In this document: in pieces, positions 45,974 through 54,641 of the stretch | How positions within the stretch are numbered: position 1 is the first letter of the stretch | Layout: each line of letters starts with the position of its first letter | Source: CAIMUS01 sp963708455 | GTDB lineage: Bacteria; Pseudomonadota; Gammaproteobacteria; Competibacterales; Competibacteraceae | Assembly (NCBI GenBank): GCA_963708455.1 | Contig: CAVPSQ010000009.1 | Coordinates: 1 to 64,000, forward strand | Reading direction: 5' to 3' | DNA: 64,000 bases | Translations under genes and position numbers: made by a program | Notes under the pieces: generated by a model | Told to the model about the DNA's origin: nothing | Databases searched by the model: none | Seen by the model: the letters and a program-made list of their open reading frames with translations, nothing else

Positions 45974-46132
45974 TCATCGGCGCGAAGCACCCGGCGCCGG
46001 GTGGACGTCAGCGGCGGTTGACGCCTCGATACTCGGCCGGGCCGGTGGAAACCAGACCTGTGCCGCCAGCGCCAGTAGCGCCAACAACGCGGCGCCGAGC
46101 ACGGTCCAGCGGTTTTTACGGGGCAGAGTCAT
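45974..46132 (-). CDS. Small single-pass membrane protein, copy A
   Basis: A 52-residue protein with a short basic N-terminus (TLPRKNRW), one hydrophobic helix (TVLGAALLALLALAAQVWF) and a polar tail. A shorter paralogue is encoded at 50397-50492 within an inverted duplication of this segment. Unknown function; conservation of the reading frame in two diverged copies supports it as a real gene. Confidence 0.6.
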   Translation of the reverse strand: MTLPRKNRWTVLGAALLALLALAAQVWFPPARPSIEASTAADVHPAPGASRR

Positions 46133-46254
46133 CCTTTCGTGGCCTCGGTGGAATACGCTTCGACCCATCGTCGGGGCGGAGTCGAGGGAAAAAGCGATGC
46201 CAGCGGGCCCGCCTTAACCCCCCCATACGGCTCATCCTACTCCGGGCCGCCTGA
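46018..46254. repeat. Diverged inverted duplication, arm A (arm B at 50278-50511)
   Basis: This ~235-bp segment recurs in inverted orientation at 50278-50511 with clear but imperfect similarity on both strands, including the leader and the small membrane gene. Between the arms lies the replication region. Confidence 0.65.
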
Positions 46255-46490
46255 ATCGACCCTGAACCGCTCCGGCCAGGGCGCTGGCGTGGTACCGGCC
46301 GTTTCAGGAAAAGCCGGGGGGCAGTGTAACCGCGCGGCGAGTCAAGCGCTGTGATGGATTCACCCGCTGGCTGTGAAATAGTTACCGAAATTCCCCCCGA
46401 GGCGCCTGAGAGCAAAAAGGATTTGGCCGACGCGGGCGGCGGGATTATGATTTCAACCACGGCAACGCCGCCCACCCCGGGTAAGACACG

Positions 46491-47489
46491 ATGAGCACCT
46501 TTGAAGACGCCCTGAAGAAACTGAAAGCGCGGGAACAGCAGGCGCGGGAGAAGGCCCGTGCCGAAGGCCGCCGCCCGCTATCCGCCGTCAAACGCCGGAT
46601 GATCGAAAGCAGCGTGAAAATTAGCGCGACCACCCCTGACGAAATCCTATTCCAGCATACCGTTTTTTGTCAGACCGTCTTGCCCTACCGCGACCCTGGG
46701 CCGGAAGTCAGGACATGGGAACGGCAGCAGGGTAACGTCAAACTCTTTATCGAAGCCGGTAAAGCCTACGATCCTGCAACCGAGCGCCTTGAGCAAATCG
46801 GTTTACCTTATGGTCCCGCTGCCCGGTTGATCCTGTGCCATCTGAACACCGAAGCCTTGCGGACAAGTTGCCCCATTATCGGAGTTCAAGGCAGCATGAC
46901 CGCCTTTGTGGCTCGGTTGCATGGTTTCAGCCCGGATGGGCGGCAAATCCGCAAGTTCAAAGACCAGCTTACCCGCCTTGCAGCGGCCCTGATCCGTCTT
47001 GTCGCTGCCCACGACACCCATGCCGTGCAGGTCAACACGCAGATCGTTACCGCCTTTAATGTCTGGGAGGAGTACTTTAAGGGCGAGCGCTTTCTCTTCC
47101 CCCGGGAAATCAGGCTAAGCACCGACTACTTCGAGAGCCTGCAAGCTCACGCCGTACCCCTGGACGAGCGCGCCGTCACCGCGCTAGCCCATTCCGCGAT
47201 GAGCTTGGATGTTTACTGCTGGCTTGCCCAAAGGTTGCACCGCGTGGACCCACAGCGCGGGCAATTCATTCCCTGGACGGCCTTACATGAGCAGTTTGGG
47301 CAGGGATACCAGGAAATTCGCAAATTCCGCCGCGACTTCAAAACCATGCTCAACCAGGTTTTGAGCCAGTACCGCGAAGCTCGTGTTAAGACCGATAAGG
47401 GGGGACTGTTGCTAGGCCATAGCCCGCCACCCGTACCATCGCGTCACGCGATTTTGCTTCCCAAGGTAATGCCTCCCAAAACAACGTAG
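46491..47489 (+). CDS. repA: Plasmid replication initiator RepA (RepA_C type)
   Basis: A 332-residue initiator. After a helical basic N-terminus come FQHTVFCQTVLPYRDPG, the signature LPYGPAARLILCHLNTEALR, SMTAFVARLHGF and LFPREIRLSTDYFESL, matching plasmid RepA proteins of the RepA_C family with winged helices. It should bind the iterons downstream at 47865-48023 and open the origin with host DnaA. Intact, with AT-rich DNA following. Confidence 0.88.
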   Translation: MSTFEDALKKLKAREQQAREKARAEGRRPLSAVKRRMIESSVKISATTPDEILFQHTVFCQTVLPYRDPGPEVRTWERQQGNVKLFIEAGKAYDPATERLEQIGLPYGPAARLILCHLNTEALRTSCPIIGVQGSMTAFVARLHGFSPDGRQIRKFKDQLTRLAAALIRLVAAHDTHAVQVNTQIVTAFNVWEEYFKGERFLFPREIRLSTDYFESLQAHAVPLDERAVTALAHSAMSLDVYCWLAQRLHRVDPQRGQFIPWTALHEQFGQGYQEIRKFRRDFKTMLNQVLSQYREARVKTDKGGLLLGHSPPPVPSRHAILLPKVMPPKTT

Positions 47490-47839
47490 GCCAGGCAGCC
47501 GGCGACTTTTCTTCCACTTGTTCTTATAGATGTTATTATTTCTACTTTGTCAGATGAGAAATCATTTAAAATCATAGGGTTACGTTGTAGTTAAAGTCCA
47601 ATTTTGCACGCTCTTTCGGAGGAATCGTTGGTAGCGGGGTTTGCTGGTTTTTGCTGCGATTATGGTGGCGAAACTTCAGAGTAAGCCCGCTGCACTGAGT
47701 ATATGCCAAAAACAGCATTTTCCAGTAAAATCATTGCCTTAAATGTGACAAAGTAGATCTATTAGGAGTAGGATAGCGATTGCCTAAACCACGTACACTT
47801 TCTCACGCTTGCCACGTGCTTTCCTGGGCACTTTGGCCT
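47490..47839. other. AT-rich spacer between repA and iterons
   Basis: No gene is seen. The AT-richness, higher than in the flanking coding DNA, is consistent with the DNA-unwinding element of the origin. Confidence 0.4.
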
Positions 47840-47845
47840 GAAAGC

Positions 47846-48023
47846 TGTGGATAAGTCAGTTATTCACGGTCAGTTTCTCCCGGCTGTCACGGTCACTTTC
47901 TCCCGTTTTGCTTCTAGCGGCCTTGAAAGCTGTGGATAAGTCAGTTATTCACGGTCAGTTTCTCCCGGCTATCACGGTCACTTTCTCCCGTTTTGCCTCC
48001 AAAAACCACGGTCAGTTTCTCCC
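47846..48023. other. Iteron plasmid origin (oriV) with two DnaA boxes
   Basis: Perfect DnaA boxes TTATCCACA (complement) are at 47846-47854 and 47931-47939. Five 17-bp iterons CACGGTCASTTTCTCCC start at 47865, 47888, 47950, 47973 and 48007. The unit DnaA box plus two iterons is directly repeated with an 85-bp offset, and the last iteron stands alone. Confidence 0.9.
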
Positions 48024-48326
48024 ACAAACCGATATCTTTAAAAATCCTATATCTTTCTCCGATAGCGGTGCCCGCCCCAAGCAATCCCTAATATGAGACC
48101 CCCCTGAACCTGACGTTACCCTGCCGATGCACAGGACACTATCACCTCATTGTCAACCACTAAGAGCCTGAGAAGAAAGAAAGACACACCCCCCTCCCCC
48201 GCCCGCCGTAGCGTGAAGCCAGTATCCCGTTTGACTAAGACATCGCTCAAAGGAGATAGCGCCGAAGACCGTGGTCCGGATGGTATAGGATCAAGCTTGA
48301 GCTTTCTTGATTGCTTGAAAAAAAAC

Positions 48327-48354
48327 TTGACACGCCCAATGGGCGTGTTATACT
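48327..48354 (+). promoter_or_regulatory. Strong promoter with palindromic operator
   Basis: TTGACA (48327-48332), 16-base spacer, TATACT (48349-48354). The spacer is filled by the perfect palindrome ACACGCCC AAT GGGCGTGT (48330-48348), so a dimeric repressor would block RNA polymerase. It drives the gene at 48417. Confidence 0.8.
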
Positions 48355-48416
48355 AATGACCATTGGAGGGTGCTCCTCCACCCGCACCTCGGGGTTTCGG
48401 AGGCAGGAGAAATCGC

Positions 48417-48809
48417 ATGTTGAACCAACCCATCATTACCGCCGCCCGTAAGGGCCAGTTTACCCTTGATGTCATGGCCCAGATCACGGGCGTGCCCACG
48501 CGCTTGATTGCCGCCACGGTCAAGCCCAGTCGCCACGGCAACGACCTGTACAGCTTGAAGCGGGTCGTACTTTTCTTCGAGTCCGAAAGTGGGCAACGGC
48601 TGCTGCGCAAGCTTCACCAGGACCAACTGGAGATTTATCGCGATTGTCGCGCCACCTGGCGGGATGAGTTCGGGACTCAACGCGAAGTAGAGCCGTGTCT
48701 GGTGGAAGTTCACGGCAAGCGGTTGGAAATCACCCTGAACAACGGTCATCGCGTCATCCAACGCGCCGATAATCCAGCCACCGGTTTTAAAGGCGCCAAG
48801 ATCGAGTGA
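48417..48809 (+). CDS. Unknown plasmid protein, 130 aa
   Basis: The ATG at 48417 follows GGCAGGAGAA. The protein has PIITAARKGQFTLDVMAQIT and GVPTRLIAATVKPSRHGND, suggestive of a helix-turn-helix-like N-terminus, then YSLKRVVLFFESESGQRLLR. It may be the regulator acting on the palindrome in its own promoter, but I cannot assign a family. It begins a four-gene plasmid operon. Confidence 0.65.
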   Translation: MLNQPIITAARKGQFTLDVMAQITGVPTRLIAATVKPSRHGNDLYSLKRVVLFFESESGQRLLRKLHQDQLEIYRDCRATWRDEFGTQREVEPCLVEVHGKRLEITLNNGHRVIQRADNPATGFKGAKIE

Positions 48810-48862
48810 TCGGCCCGACCGCCGGCTCCCAGGCCGGCGGTCTCCACCTTCAAGGAGCAGCC

Positions 48863-49281
48863 ATGTACTCCCTGATTGATGCCCTGTCGCACTTAACCAG
48901 CCTGCCGGATGAAGCCCTTGGCGTTGAACTGGCCCAACGGCGCAGCGCTACCCGATTCCGGCGTCAGACATCGCCGACTGGCGCCGCCGGGAGCGGCCCC
49001 GGCCGGTCTGGGTGCAGCGCGCCGCCGCCCACTGGATCGGCGCGCTGTGGCACACCGCCAGGGTGAATTGCCCGCCACCGCAGCGCGGCGCCGTGGATAC
49101 GCGCTATGCCGCCGCGCTCGATCCCGCGTTAGGCGAGGTCTATCGCCTGTTGGAACAGTTCGAGCACGCCCCTGGACCGGTGGCGCCGGCGACCCTCCGC
49201 CAGGAACTGGAATCGCTGACCCGTCTGTTGCGGGAACGGGTCCGGCGCCAATTCGATCTGCTTCTTCCGGGAGAAGACTGA
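48863..49281 (+). CDS. Hypothetical plasmid protein (frameshifted)
   Basis: It starts at the ATG after AAGGAG. The first ~30 residues (YSLIDALSHLTSLPDEALGV) need a frame change near 48950 to continue as PIPASDIADWRRRERPRPVW, then AHWIGALWHTARVNCPPP, and end in a leucine/arginine-rich helix (LRQELESLTRLLRERVRR). Unknown function; the stop overlaps the next start (TGATG). Confidence 0.55.
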
Positions 49282-49583
49282 TGGAATCAATAGACTTGGA
49301 ACCCGCGCGAGCGACCTTGGCTCACACCCTTGACGTACTCGATACCCAGGGTATTCCGGGCGTATTGATCGCCTGTCTGCTGCCAGAGGGAGCGTCCCTG
49401 ATCCGGGCGGGGGGCCTGTGCACGGATCTCCATGGCGCCTGCCTGGGGTTACATGTCGCGGTGACGGCCATCCGGGATCTGGCCTTGAGCGAGCACCGCG
49501 ACGCGCTGGCGGCCATGCTGCAAACGTCCGCCGATGCGATCTGGACGGTGATCCAAACCACCACTCCACCGAAGGAGCATTGA
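49281..49583 (+). CDS. Hypothetical plasmid protein, 100 aa
   Basis: An Ala/Leu-rich small protein: MESIDLEPARATLAHTLDVL, GIPGVLIACLLPEGASLI and DALAAMLQTSADAIWTVIQT. Predicted alpha/beta; no recognised domain. It is translationally coupled on both sides (TGATG overlaps). Confidence 0.6.
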   Translation: MESIDLEPARATLAHTLDVLDTQGIPGVLIACLLPEGASLIRAGGLCTDLHGACLGLHVAVTAIRDLALSEHRDALAAMLQTSADAIWTVIQTTTPPKEH

Positions 49584-49791
49584 TGACAGCGACCCCTCCT
49601 CAGCGCCAGCGCCCAGCGCGATTCGACAACGCCGTGAACAGGCCGGCCTGACCCAGGCCCAGGCTGCCGCGCAGGTCGGCGTCCATGTCCGGTCCTGGCA
49701 AAAATGGGAACTGGGCGAGCGCACCATGCCGCAACCGGCCTGGCGGCTGTTCCTTACCCTCACGAGCGCCACTTCGTCTCCTGAAGCCTAA
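49583..49791 (+). CDS. XRE-type helix-turn-helix protein (frameshifted)
   Basis: After an early frame change (near 49605) the protein reads REQAGLTQAQAAAQVGVHVR and SWQKWELGERTMPQP, a classical Cro/XRE helix-turn-helix. As written, the starting frame stops after 22 residues. If intact it would be a small DNA-binding regulator at the end of this plasmid operon. Confidence 0.6.
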
Positions 49792-50396
49792 GGGGACTGC
49801 CCACGGCGGCGGTGGCAGGCCGCCTGGGCCAAGGCGCAAGCGAGCCAACTCTTGCCGATCCCGGTGGAATAAAACCACCGCCGCGGAATCCGCCCGGCCG
49901 GGCGACTTTACCGACGACTCCGGCCATGGCTCACCGGCGTGAAGATGCCTCTCCTCCCCAGGGCGTGGAGTGTCATGAAAAGCGGCGTGACACTCGGCCG
50001 GCTGGATGGCGTTACGGCGGTATCTTCCGGTGCCACGCCAGGGTGAATTCGGGTGACCACTGGCTGTCGAGGGGATTCTGGCCTGGTGGACGTGTTGCCG
50101 GCGGGCCCTGGGCGTCTGGTCAGCGGCCGGGCGTCGGCGGGGTGGGGTGATTATTTCACCGTCCGAGCGGGAATACGTCACAGCGCCTGGCCCGCCGCCG
50201 CGCTAGACTGTCCACAGGCTTCTCCTGGGCTGACCAGGACCTTTCCAGCGCCCCGATCGGAGCGGTTCAGGGTCGATTCAGGCGGCTCGGATTAGGATGA
50301 GCCGCGTGGGGTTAAGGCGGGCCCTCCGGCAGCGCTTTTTTCCCCGAATCCGGCCCGGCGACGGGTCGAACCTTAGTCCATAGCAGCAACGAGAAA
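49792..50396. other. Intergenic stretch with repeats of upstream plasmid DNA
   Basis: No gene that I can support. The part around 49868-49945 resembles 45905-45985 in the same orientation, and 50278-50511 is the inverted copy of 46018-46254. It is probably duplicated and decayed backbone DNA. Confidence 0.4.
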
Positions 50397-50492
50397 GTGA
50401 TTTTGCCCCGCAAATACCGCTGGACTGTGATCGGCGCCGCGCTACTGGCGCTGTTGGCGCTGGCGGCACAGGTCTGGTTTCCACCGGCCTGA
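50397..50492 (+). CDS. Small single-pass membrane protein, copy B
   Basis: A 31-residue frame from GTG encodes LPRKYRWTVIGAALLALL followed by ALAAQVWFPPA, nearly the same as copy A at 45974-46132 but ending right after the helix. It lies in the inverted copy of that segment. Confidence 0.5.
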   Translation: MILPRKYRWTVIGAALLALLALAAQVWFPPA

Positions 50493-50667
50493 CCGGGCGT
50501 TGAGGCGCCAACCGCCGCTGGCGCCCGCCCGGTACTGGGAGCCTCTCGTCGGTGGAGCCAGCCCGGAAGCTACCACCGGGTTTCTACAATTTGTTACCGT
50601 TTCTTTGAAATTACTGGATTAGACTTAACCTACCCCGTAAACCTCATGTGTTAGAGAGGGTATCGCC

Positions 50668-50763
50668 ATGATGACCGGTACCGATTATGTCGTCACTCAG
50701 CCTTTTTTCAGCAGTAATGGGATGAGCGGAATCATCGACTTTTTCCCCGGTGATCACCTGTTT
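50668..50763 (+). pseudogene. 5' end of a gene interrupted by a MITE
   Basis: Preceded by AGAGAGGG, the frame begins with two ATGs and reads TGTDYVVTQPFFSSNGMSGI, then enters the 292-bp MITE at 50764 and stops. No continuation is seen on the far side. Unrecognised. Confidence 0.45.
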
Positions 50764-51055
50764 GGGGTACGTGCAGGATACGTGTAAAAAGTTATCACTA
50801 ACCTATAACAAACTGATAAAAAACGGTTTTTTTAAAAAGTTCGTTAAACTCATCAAGGTTTAGAAAACTGAACTTTGATTATAGAAACCGCTTTTTTAAC
50901 CAATCAAACCCTGATTTTTAGGCGAAAACTGGCAAACTGACCGTAGTTTGACAAAACGGAGGTTTTTCTGAACTAGCTGCTTGGTGACCAGCGGTCACAA
51001 TTTCACCTTGATCAACCAAAGTGATAACTTTTTACACGTATCCTGCACGTACCCC
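50764..51055. mobile_element. 292-bp MITE, copy 2
   Basis: The inverted counterpart of 5307-5598, with the same length, the same 36-bp ends and only about two differences. It is inserted between an interrupted gene and IS3 debris. No obvious target duplication. Confidence 0.85.
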
Positions 51056-51296
51056 TAACTCCTGCAGCAGCCGCTGAACCCGCTTGCGGTTCACCGCATA
51101 CCCCTCGCGTCGCAGCACGGCCGGTTATTCCGCCGGCTGCCATAGACCGGATGGGCGGTGTACAGTTCGTCCAATCGCCGTTTCACACCTCGTCCACGGC
51201 GGGCGGTGCGACCGGTCGGTAATAGACCGTACTGCGTGCTAGCCCGAGGAGTTCATACTGGCGACTCACCGACAGCCCCTCGGCCTCCCCCTCTTA
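51056..51296 (-). pseudogene. IS3-family OrfB fragment
   Basis: On the minus strand: LSVSRQYELLGLARSTVYYR, then across frame breaks RLDELYTAHPVYGSRR and VLRREGYAVNRKRVQRLLQE. This is the N-terminal HTH_21 part of IS3-family OrfB. The catalytic core is lost at the MITE. Confidence 0.75.
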
Positions 51297-51465
51297 GCTG
51301 TAACGGCTTGCAATCGAAAACCCGCAAACCTGCAATCAGCGCATTTTTGGCCCGAATTAACTGCAACTGACGGGCGCTCAGACCCACATTATCTGCAACT
51401 GAACCTGCAATCCATCGCACCGACCTGCAATCATCCGACTTGGACCCACTTTATTTGTCACTTTT
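51297..51465. other. Gap with repeated CTGCAA motifs
   Basis: No gene. The motif CTGCAAYY (or TTGCAATC) occurs about six times at irregular spacing just outside the left end of the tni transposon, resembling a set of transposase binding sites of another element. Confidence 0.35.
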
Positions 51466-51609
51466 CAAAGTCAACGTCATCAATAAGCACGAACTCCCTT
51501 GAGCGGCATGGATTAAGATGTCATAGTCGATGTCAGCAGCGTTCAAACCCAACGTCAGGAACATCGCAGATCTCGAAGTCAACGTCAGCACACCGCACGA
51601 CGGGATGCC

Positions 51610-53271
51610 ATGACTGACCTATCACAGATCGCCGAGCAGGACTGGAACGAAGCGCACCGGCGCGCCGTGATCATACGTCCGTTGGCCGAGCTCAAGCAGT
51701 GTCCGCGGAGCCAGGCGCGCGCCGCCGCCGCAGATCTGGGTCTGTCGGAGCGGCAAGTATATAGGCTGATACAGCGGTTGCGCGAAGCCGACGGCGCACT
51801 CACCGCCTTGCTGCCAGGCGGTTCCAACGGCGGCCGCGGCAGACGGCGCCTGGCGGCGCCACGCGAGAATCTGCTCCGCCGCCTGATCAAGGAAGTTTTC
51901 GTCACTCCCCAGAAGCAGTCGGCTGCCGAGCTCGTGCGTGTAATCCGCAGCCAATCCATACAATCCGAATTGCAACCGCCTTCGGAGAGCACGATCCGCC
52001 ACCGCTGAAGACGCTGTCGCTGGCCGAGCGCCGCCAGCGCGGTGAGCCGCACCCGGAAGCCGAGCCGATCTACGGGGTCACTTCGCCGGCCGATGCGCCC
52101 CTTGATTGGCTACAGATGGACCACACGCCTGTTGATTTGATCGTCGTCGATCCGGTTGATCGTGTCCCGATCGGTCGACCGTGGATCACGGTGGCGATCG
52201 ATGTCTTTAGCCGCTGCATCGGCCGGCTTCATTTGTCGCTTGAAACACCGTCAGCAACCAGCGTCGGCCTGTGCCTGACATCGGTCGCCTGCGAGAAGGC
52301 ACCGTGGCTGCACCAGCGCGGCATCGAGGCGCACTGGCCGGTGTTTGGCAAGCCGCGTCGCCTGGGCGTCAACAACGCCGCCGAGTTCCACTCGGCGGCA
52401 TTCGAGCGCGGCTGTGCGCAGCACGGCATCGCCATCGAGTGGCGGCCACCGGGCCAACCGCATTTCGGCGGCATCGTCGAGCGCGTCGTCGGCACGTTGA
52501 TGCAGCTTGTGCATACGTTGCCCGGCACAACCTTCTCCAACCCCGCCGAACGCGGCAGTTATGATAGCGACAAGACCGCCTGCCTGACGCTCGAGGATTT
52601 GGAGCGCTGGTTGGCAGTAGCGATCACCAAGTATTACCACGTGCGTCCGCACGAGGGGCTGGACGACGAGACCCCGCTGCATCGCTACGAACAGGGCGTC
52701 CAGGCGCTCATCGCCGCCGGCAAGACCGTGCCGGTGGCGCGCGATCCACGCGCCTTCCTGATCGACTTCTTGCCAGTGGTGCGCCGCTCTTTGCAGCGCA
52801 ATGGCATCACAATCGACCACATCACCTATTTCAGCAATGCGTTGTGCCCTTGGATTCGGCGGCGTGACCAGCTCGGCCCGCTACTGATCCGCCGCGACCC
52901 GCGCGACCTGTCGCGCATCTTCGTACTCGATGCGGAGAACAATACCTACTCGAGGTGCCGTATCGAATGTTGTCGCGTCCAGCGATCACGCTGTGGGAGC
53001 ACAAACTGGCGTGCAAGCGCCTGCGCGAGCAGCGGCGCGCCGTCGTTGACGAGGCGAATCTGTTCCCGCCATCGACGAGATGCGCGCGATCGAGCGCGAG
53101 GCCGAGACCCTCACGCGCACCGCCCGCCGCAACCGGACCCGGCGCCCGGTCGGTCCGACGCCCGGTCGGGCGCCAGATGCCCGGTCGGTGGCGCCGACGG
53201 AGTCCGCGCCTGCGGCAGCGATGATCGACATCGGCCCCGTGCGCCCGTTTGACGACATCGAGCCGTGGTAA
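51610..53271 (+). pseudogene. tniA: TniA DDE transposase, frameshifted and with catalytic Asp changed
   Basis: About 550 residues. The N-terminal helix-turn-helix (ADLGLSERQVYRLIQRLREA) is followed by the rve core (LDWLQMDHTPVDLIVVD, ITVAIDVFSR, PGQPHFGGIVERVVGT) and a basic C-terminus. Frame changes are needed near 52007, 52953 and 53075. The second catalytic Asp, expected before NAAEF with 35 residues to the Glu, is AAC (Asn) at 52371. The gene therefore looks inactive unless these are sequencing errors. Confidence 0.85.
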
Positions 53272-54167
53272 GCCTCGAGCACCTGCATCCGGAAACACGC
53301 GCGCTCGCCTTGCTGCCCGGCGCCGAACGCCTGGCTGGCCTCAGCGTCGAGCACTGGATCGGCTATACCCGCGCCCACCAGGCGCTGGCGCAGTCGAAGC
53401 GTTATCTGGCCCACGAGCCCGGCAAGGTACGCCCGCGCAACCTGCTCATTGTCGGTCCAACCAATAACGGTAAGACGATGATTGCCGAGAAATTCCATCG
53501 GGCGCATCCGCAGCGTACCGCCGATAATGGCGAGCATGAGGTCATTCCGGTGCTGAAGATCCAGATGCCCGCTGAGGCGACGGCCATGCGTTTGTACACC
53601 GCGCTGTTGGTCATGCTGGGTACGCCGGTCGGCCTGCACGGCTGCAACGATCTCCGCGAGGCGCTGGCCTTGCGGCTGATGCGCGCGGTCGGCGTGCGCA
53701 TGCTGATCATGGACGAGGTCCACAATCTGCTCGGCGCGGCCGCTCGCCGGCAGCGCGAACTGTTGAACCTGCTGCGCTTTCTCGGCAACGAGCTGCGCAT
53801 CCCGGTCGTCTGCCTGGGCATCCGCGACGCCTACCTGGCCATTCGCAGCGACGACCAACTTGAGAACCGGTTTCATCCGCTGTTGCTGCCGCTGTGGGAG
53901 GATGGGGAGGAACTCGCGCGCCTGCTCGCCAGTTTCGAGACCGTGCTGCCCCTGCGGGAACCCTCCCAACTCGCGGCCACATCGCTGCGCGAGTTGATCC
54001 TGCGCCGCTCCGAAGGAGCAATCGGTGAAATCGCCCTGCTGCTGACCCGCGCCACCGCCGCGGCATTGCTGTGGGGGGAGGAACGAATCGACCCCGCCGC
54101 CATCGAGCGCGCCGACTATCAGCCACCGAGCATGCGCCGTCGTCTGATCGAACGAGAGTTGCGATGA
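53265..54167 (+). CDS. tniB: TniB AAA+ ATPase
   Basis: A 300-residue helper ATPase of Tn7/Tn5053-type transposition, related to TnsC and MuB. It has YTRAHQALAQSKRYLA, Walker A VGPTNNGKTMI, Walker B MLIMDEVHN and the Arg-rich C-terminus. It would recruit TniA to target DNA. Intact; the start overlaps the end of tniA and the stop overlaps tniQ (ATGA). Confidence 0.92.
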   Translation: MVSLEHLHPETRALALLPGAERLAGLSVEHWIGYTRAHQALAQSKRYLAHEPGKVRPRNLLIVGPTNNGKTMIAEKFHRAHPQRTADNGEHEVIPVLKIQMPAEATAMRLYTALLVMLGTPVGLHGCNDLREALALRLMRAVGVRMLIMDEVHNLLGAAARRQRELLNLLRFLGNELRIPVVCLGIRDAYLAIRSDDQLENRFHPLLLPLWEDGEELARLLASFETVLPLREPSQLAATSLRELILRRSEGAIGEIALLLTRATAAALLWGEERIDPAAIERADYQPPSMRRRLIERELR

Positions 54168-54526
54168 ACGCGATTTCCCGCACGAGCCGTTGGCCGTTAC
54201 ACCCGAAACCCCAAGCCTACGAGACCTTGGAACGGTATGTGCGCCGGCTCGCCGAGGGTTATGGTGCCCGTTACGACCATTTTTGCCTGCGCGCGCTCGG
54301 CATACCGCTCGGCGACCGCCAAGCCCGGTGGCTTCAGGAGCCGGCACCGGACCTATTGCGGCGCCTGTCCAACGGTACCGGCGTTCCGGTTGAGCAACTC
54401 GAGCAGATGACTTTGCCGCACGTCTGGGCTCGACTGCTGGACGAGATGCGCCGGATCGCGGCAACTCCAGAGGGGCAGGCCGAGTTCGAACGCCTCGCAG
54501 GGCGGTGGTTGTCGCAAAACTCCTAA
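54164..54526 (+). CDS. tniQ: TniQ, short
   Basis: A 120-residue protein: RWPLHPKPQAYETLERYVRR then LAEGYGARYDHFCLRALGI, the N-terminal TniQ signature. At 120 residues it lacks most of the C-terminal DNA-binding part of the usual ~400-residue TniQ. Intact reading frame from ATG overlapping tniB. Confidence 0.85.
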   Translation: MNAISRTSRWPLHPKPQAYETLERYVRRLAEGYGARYDHFCLRALGIPLGDRQARWLQEPAPDLLRRLSNGTGVPVEQLEQMTLPHVWARLLDEMRRIAATPEGQAEFERLAGRWLSQNS

Positions 54527-54554
54527 GTGATGCGACAAACCGCTCGCTCCTGCT

Positions 54555-54640
54555 GAAACAAGCGCTTACGCTGTTGCAAAAATAGGGTGCGAAAGTGTAT
54601 CTTTCCAATACACTTTTGCGACGCTTCTTGATCACCCCGC
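54555..54640. promoter_or_regulatory. Candidate res site of TniR
   Basis: The intergenic DNA before tniR has the inverted repeat GCGAAAGTGTAT ... ATACACTTTTGCG around 54589-54620, the right place and symmetry for a resolvase binding site. Confidence 0.55.
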
Positions 54641-54641
54641 C

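Noticed and set aside
47846..48023. CRISPR array
   Set aside because: The repeats are 17 bp with short irregular spacing and include DnaA boxes next to repA, which fits iterons; there are no regular spacers or cas genes.
48150..48356. A 68-codon frame upstream of the palindromic promoter
   Set aside because: It overlaps the promoter and operator, has no ribosome site and is Lys/Pro/Arg-rich without pattern.
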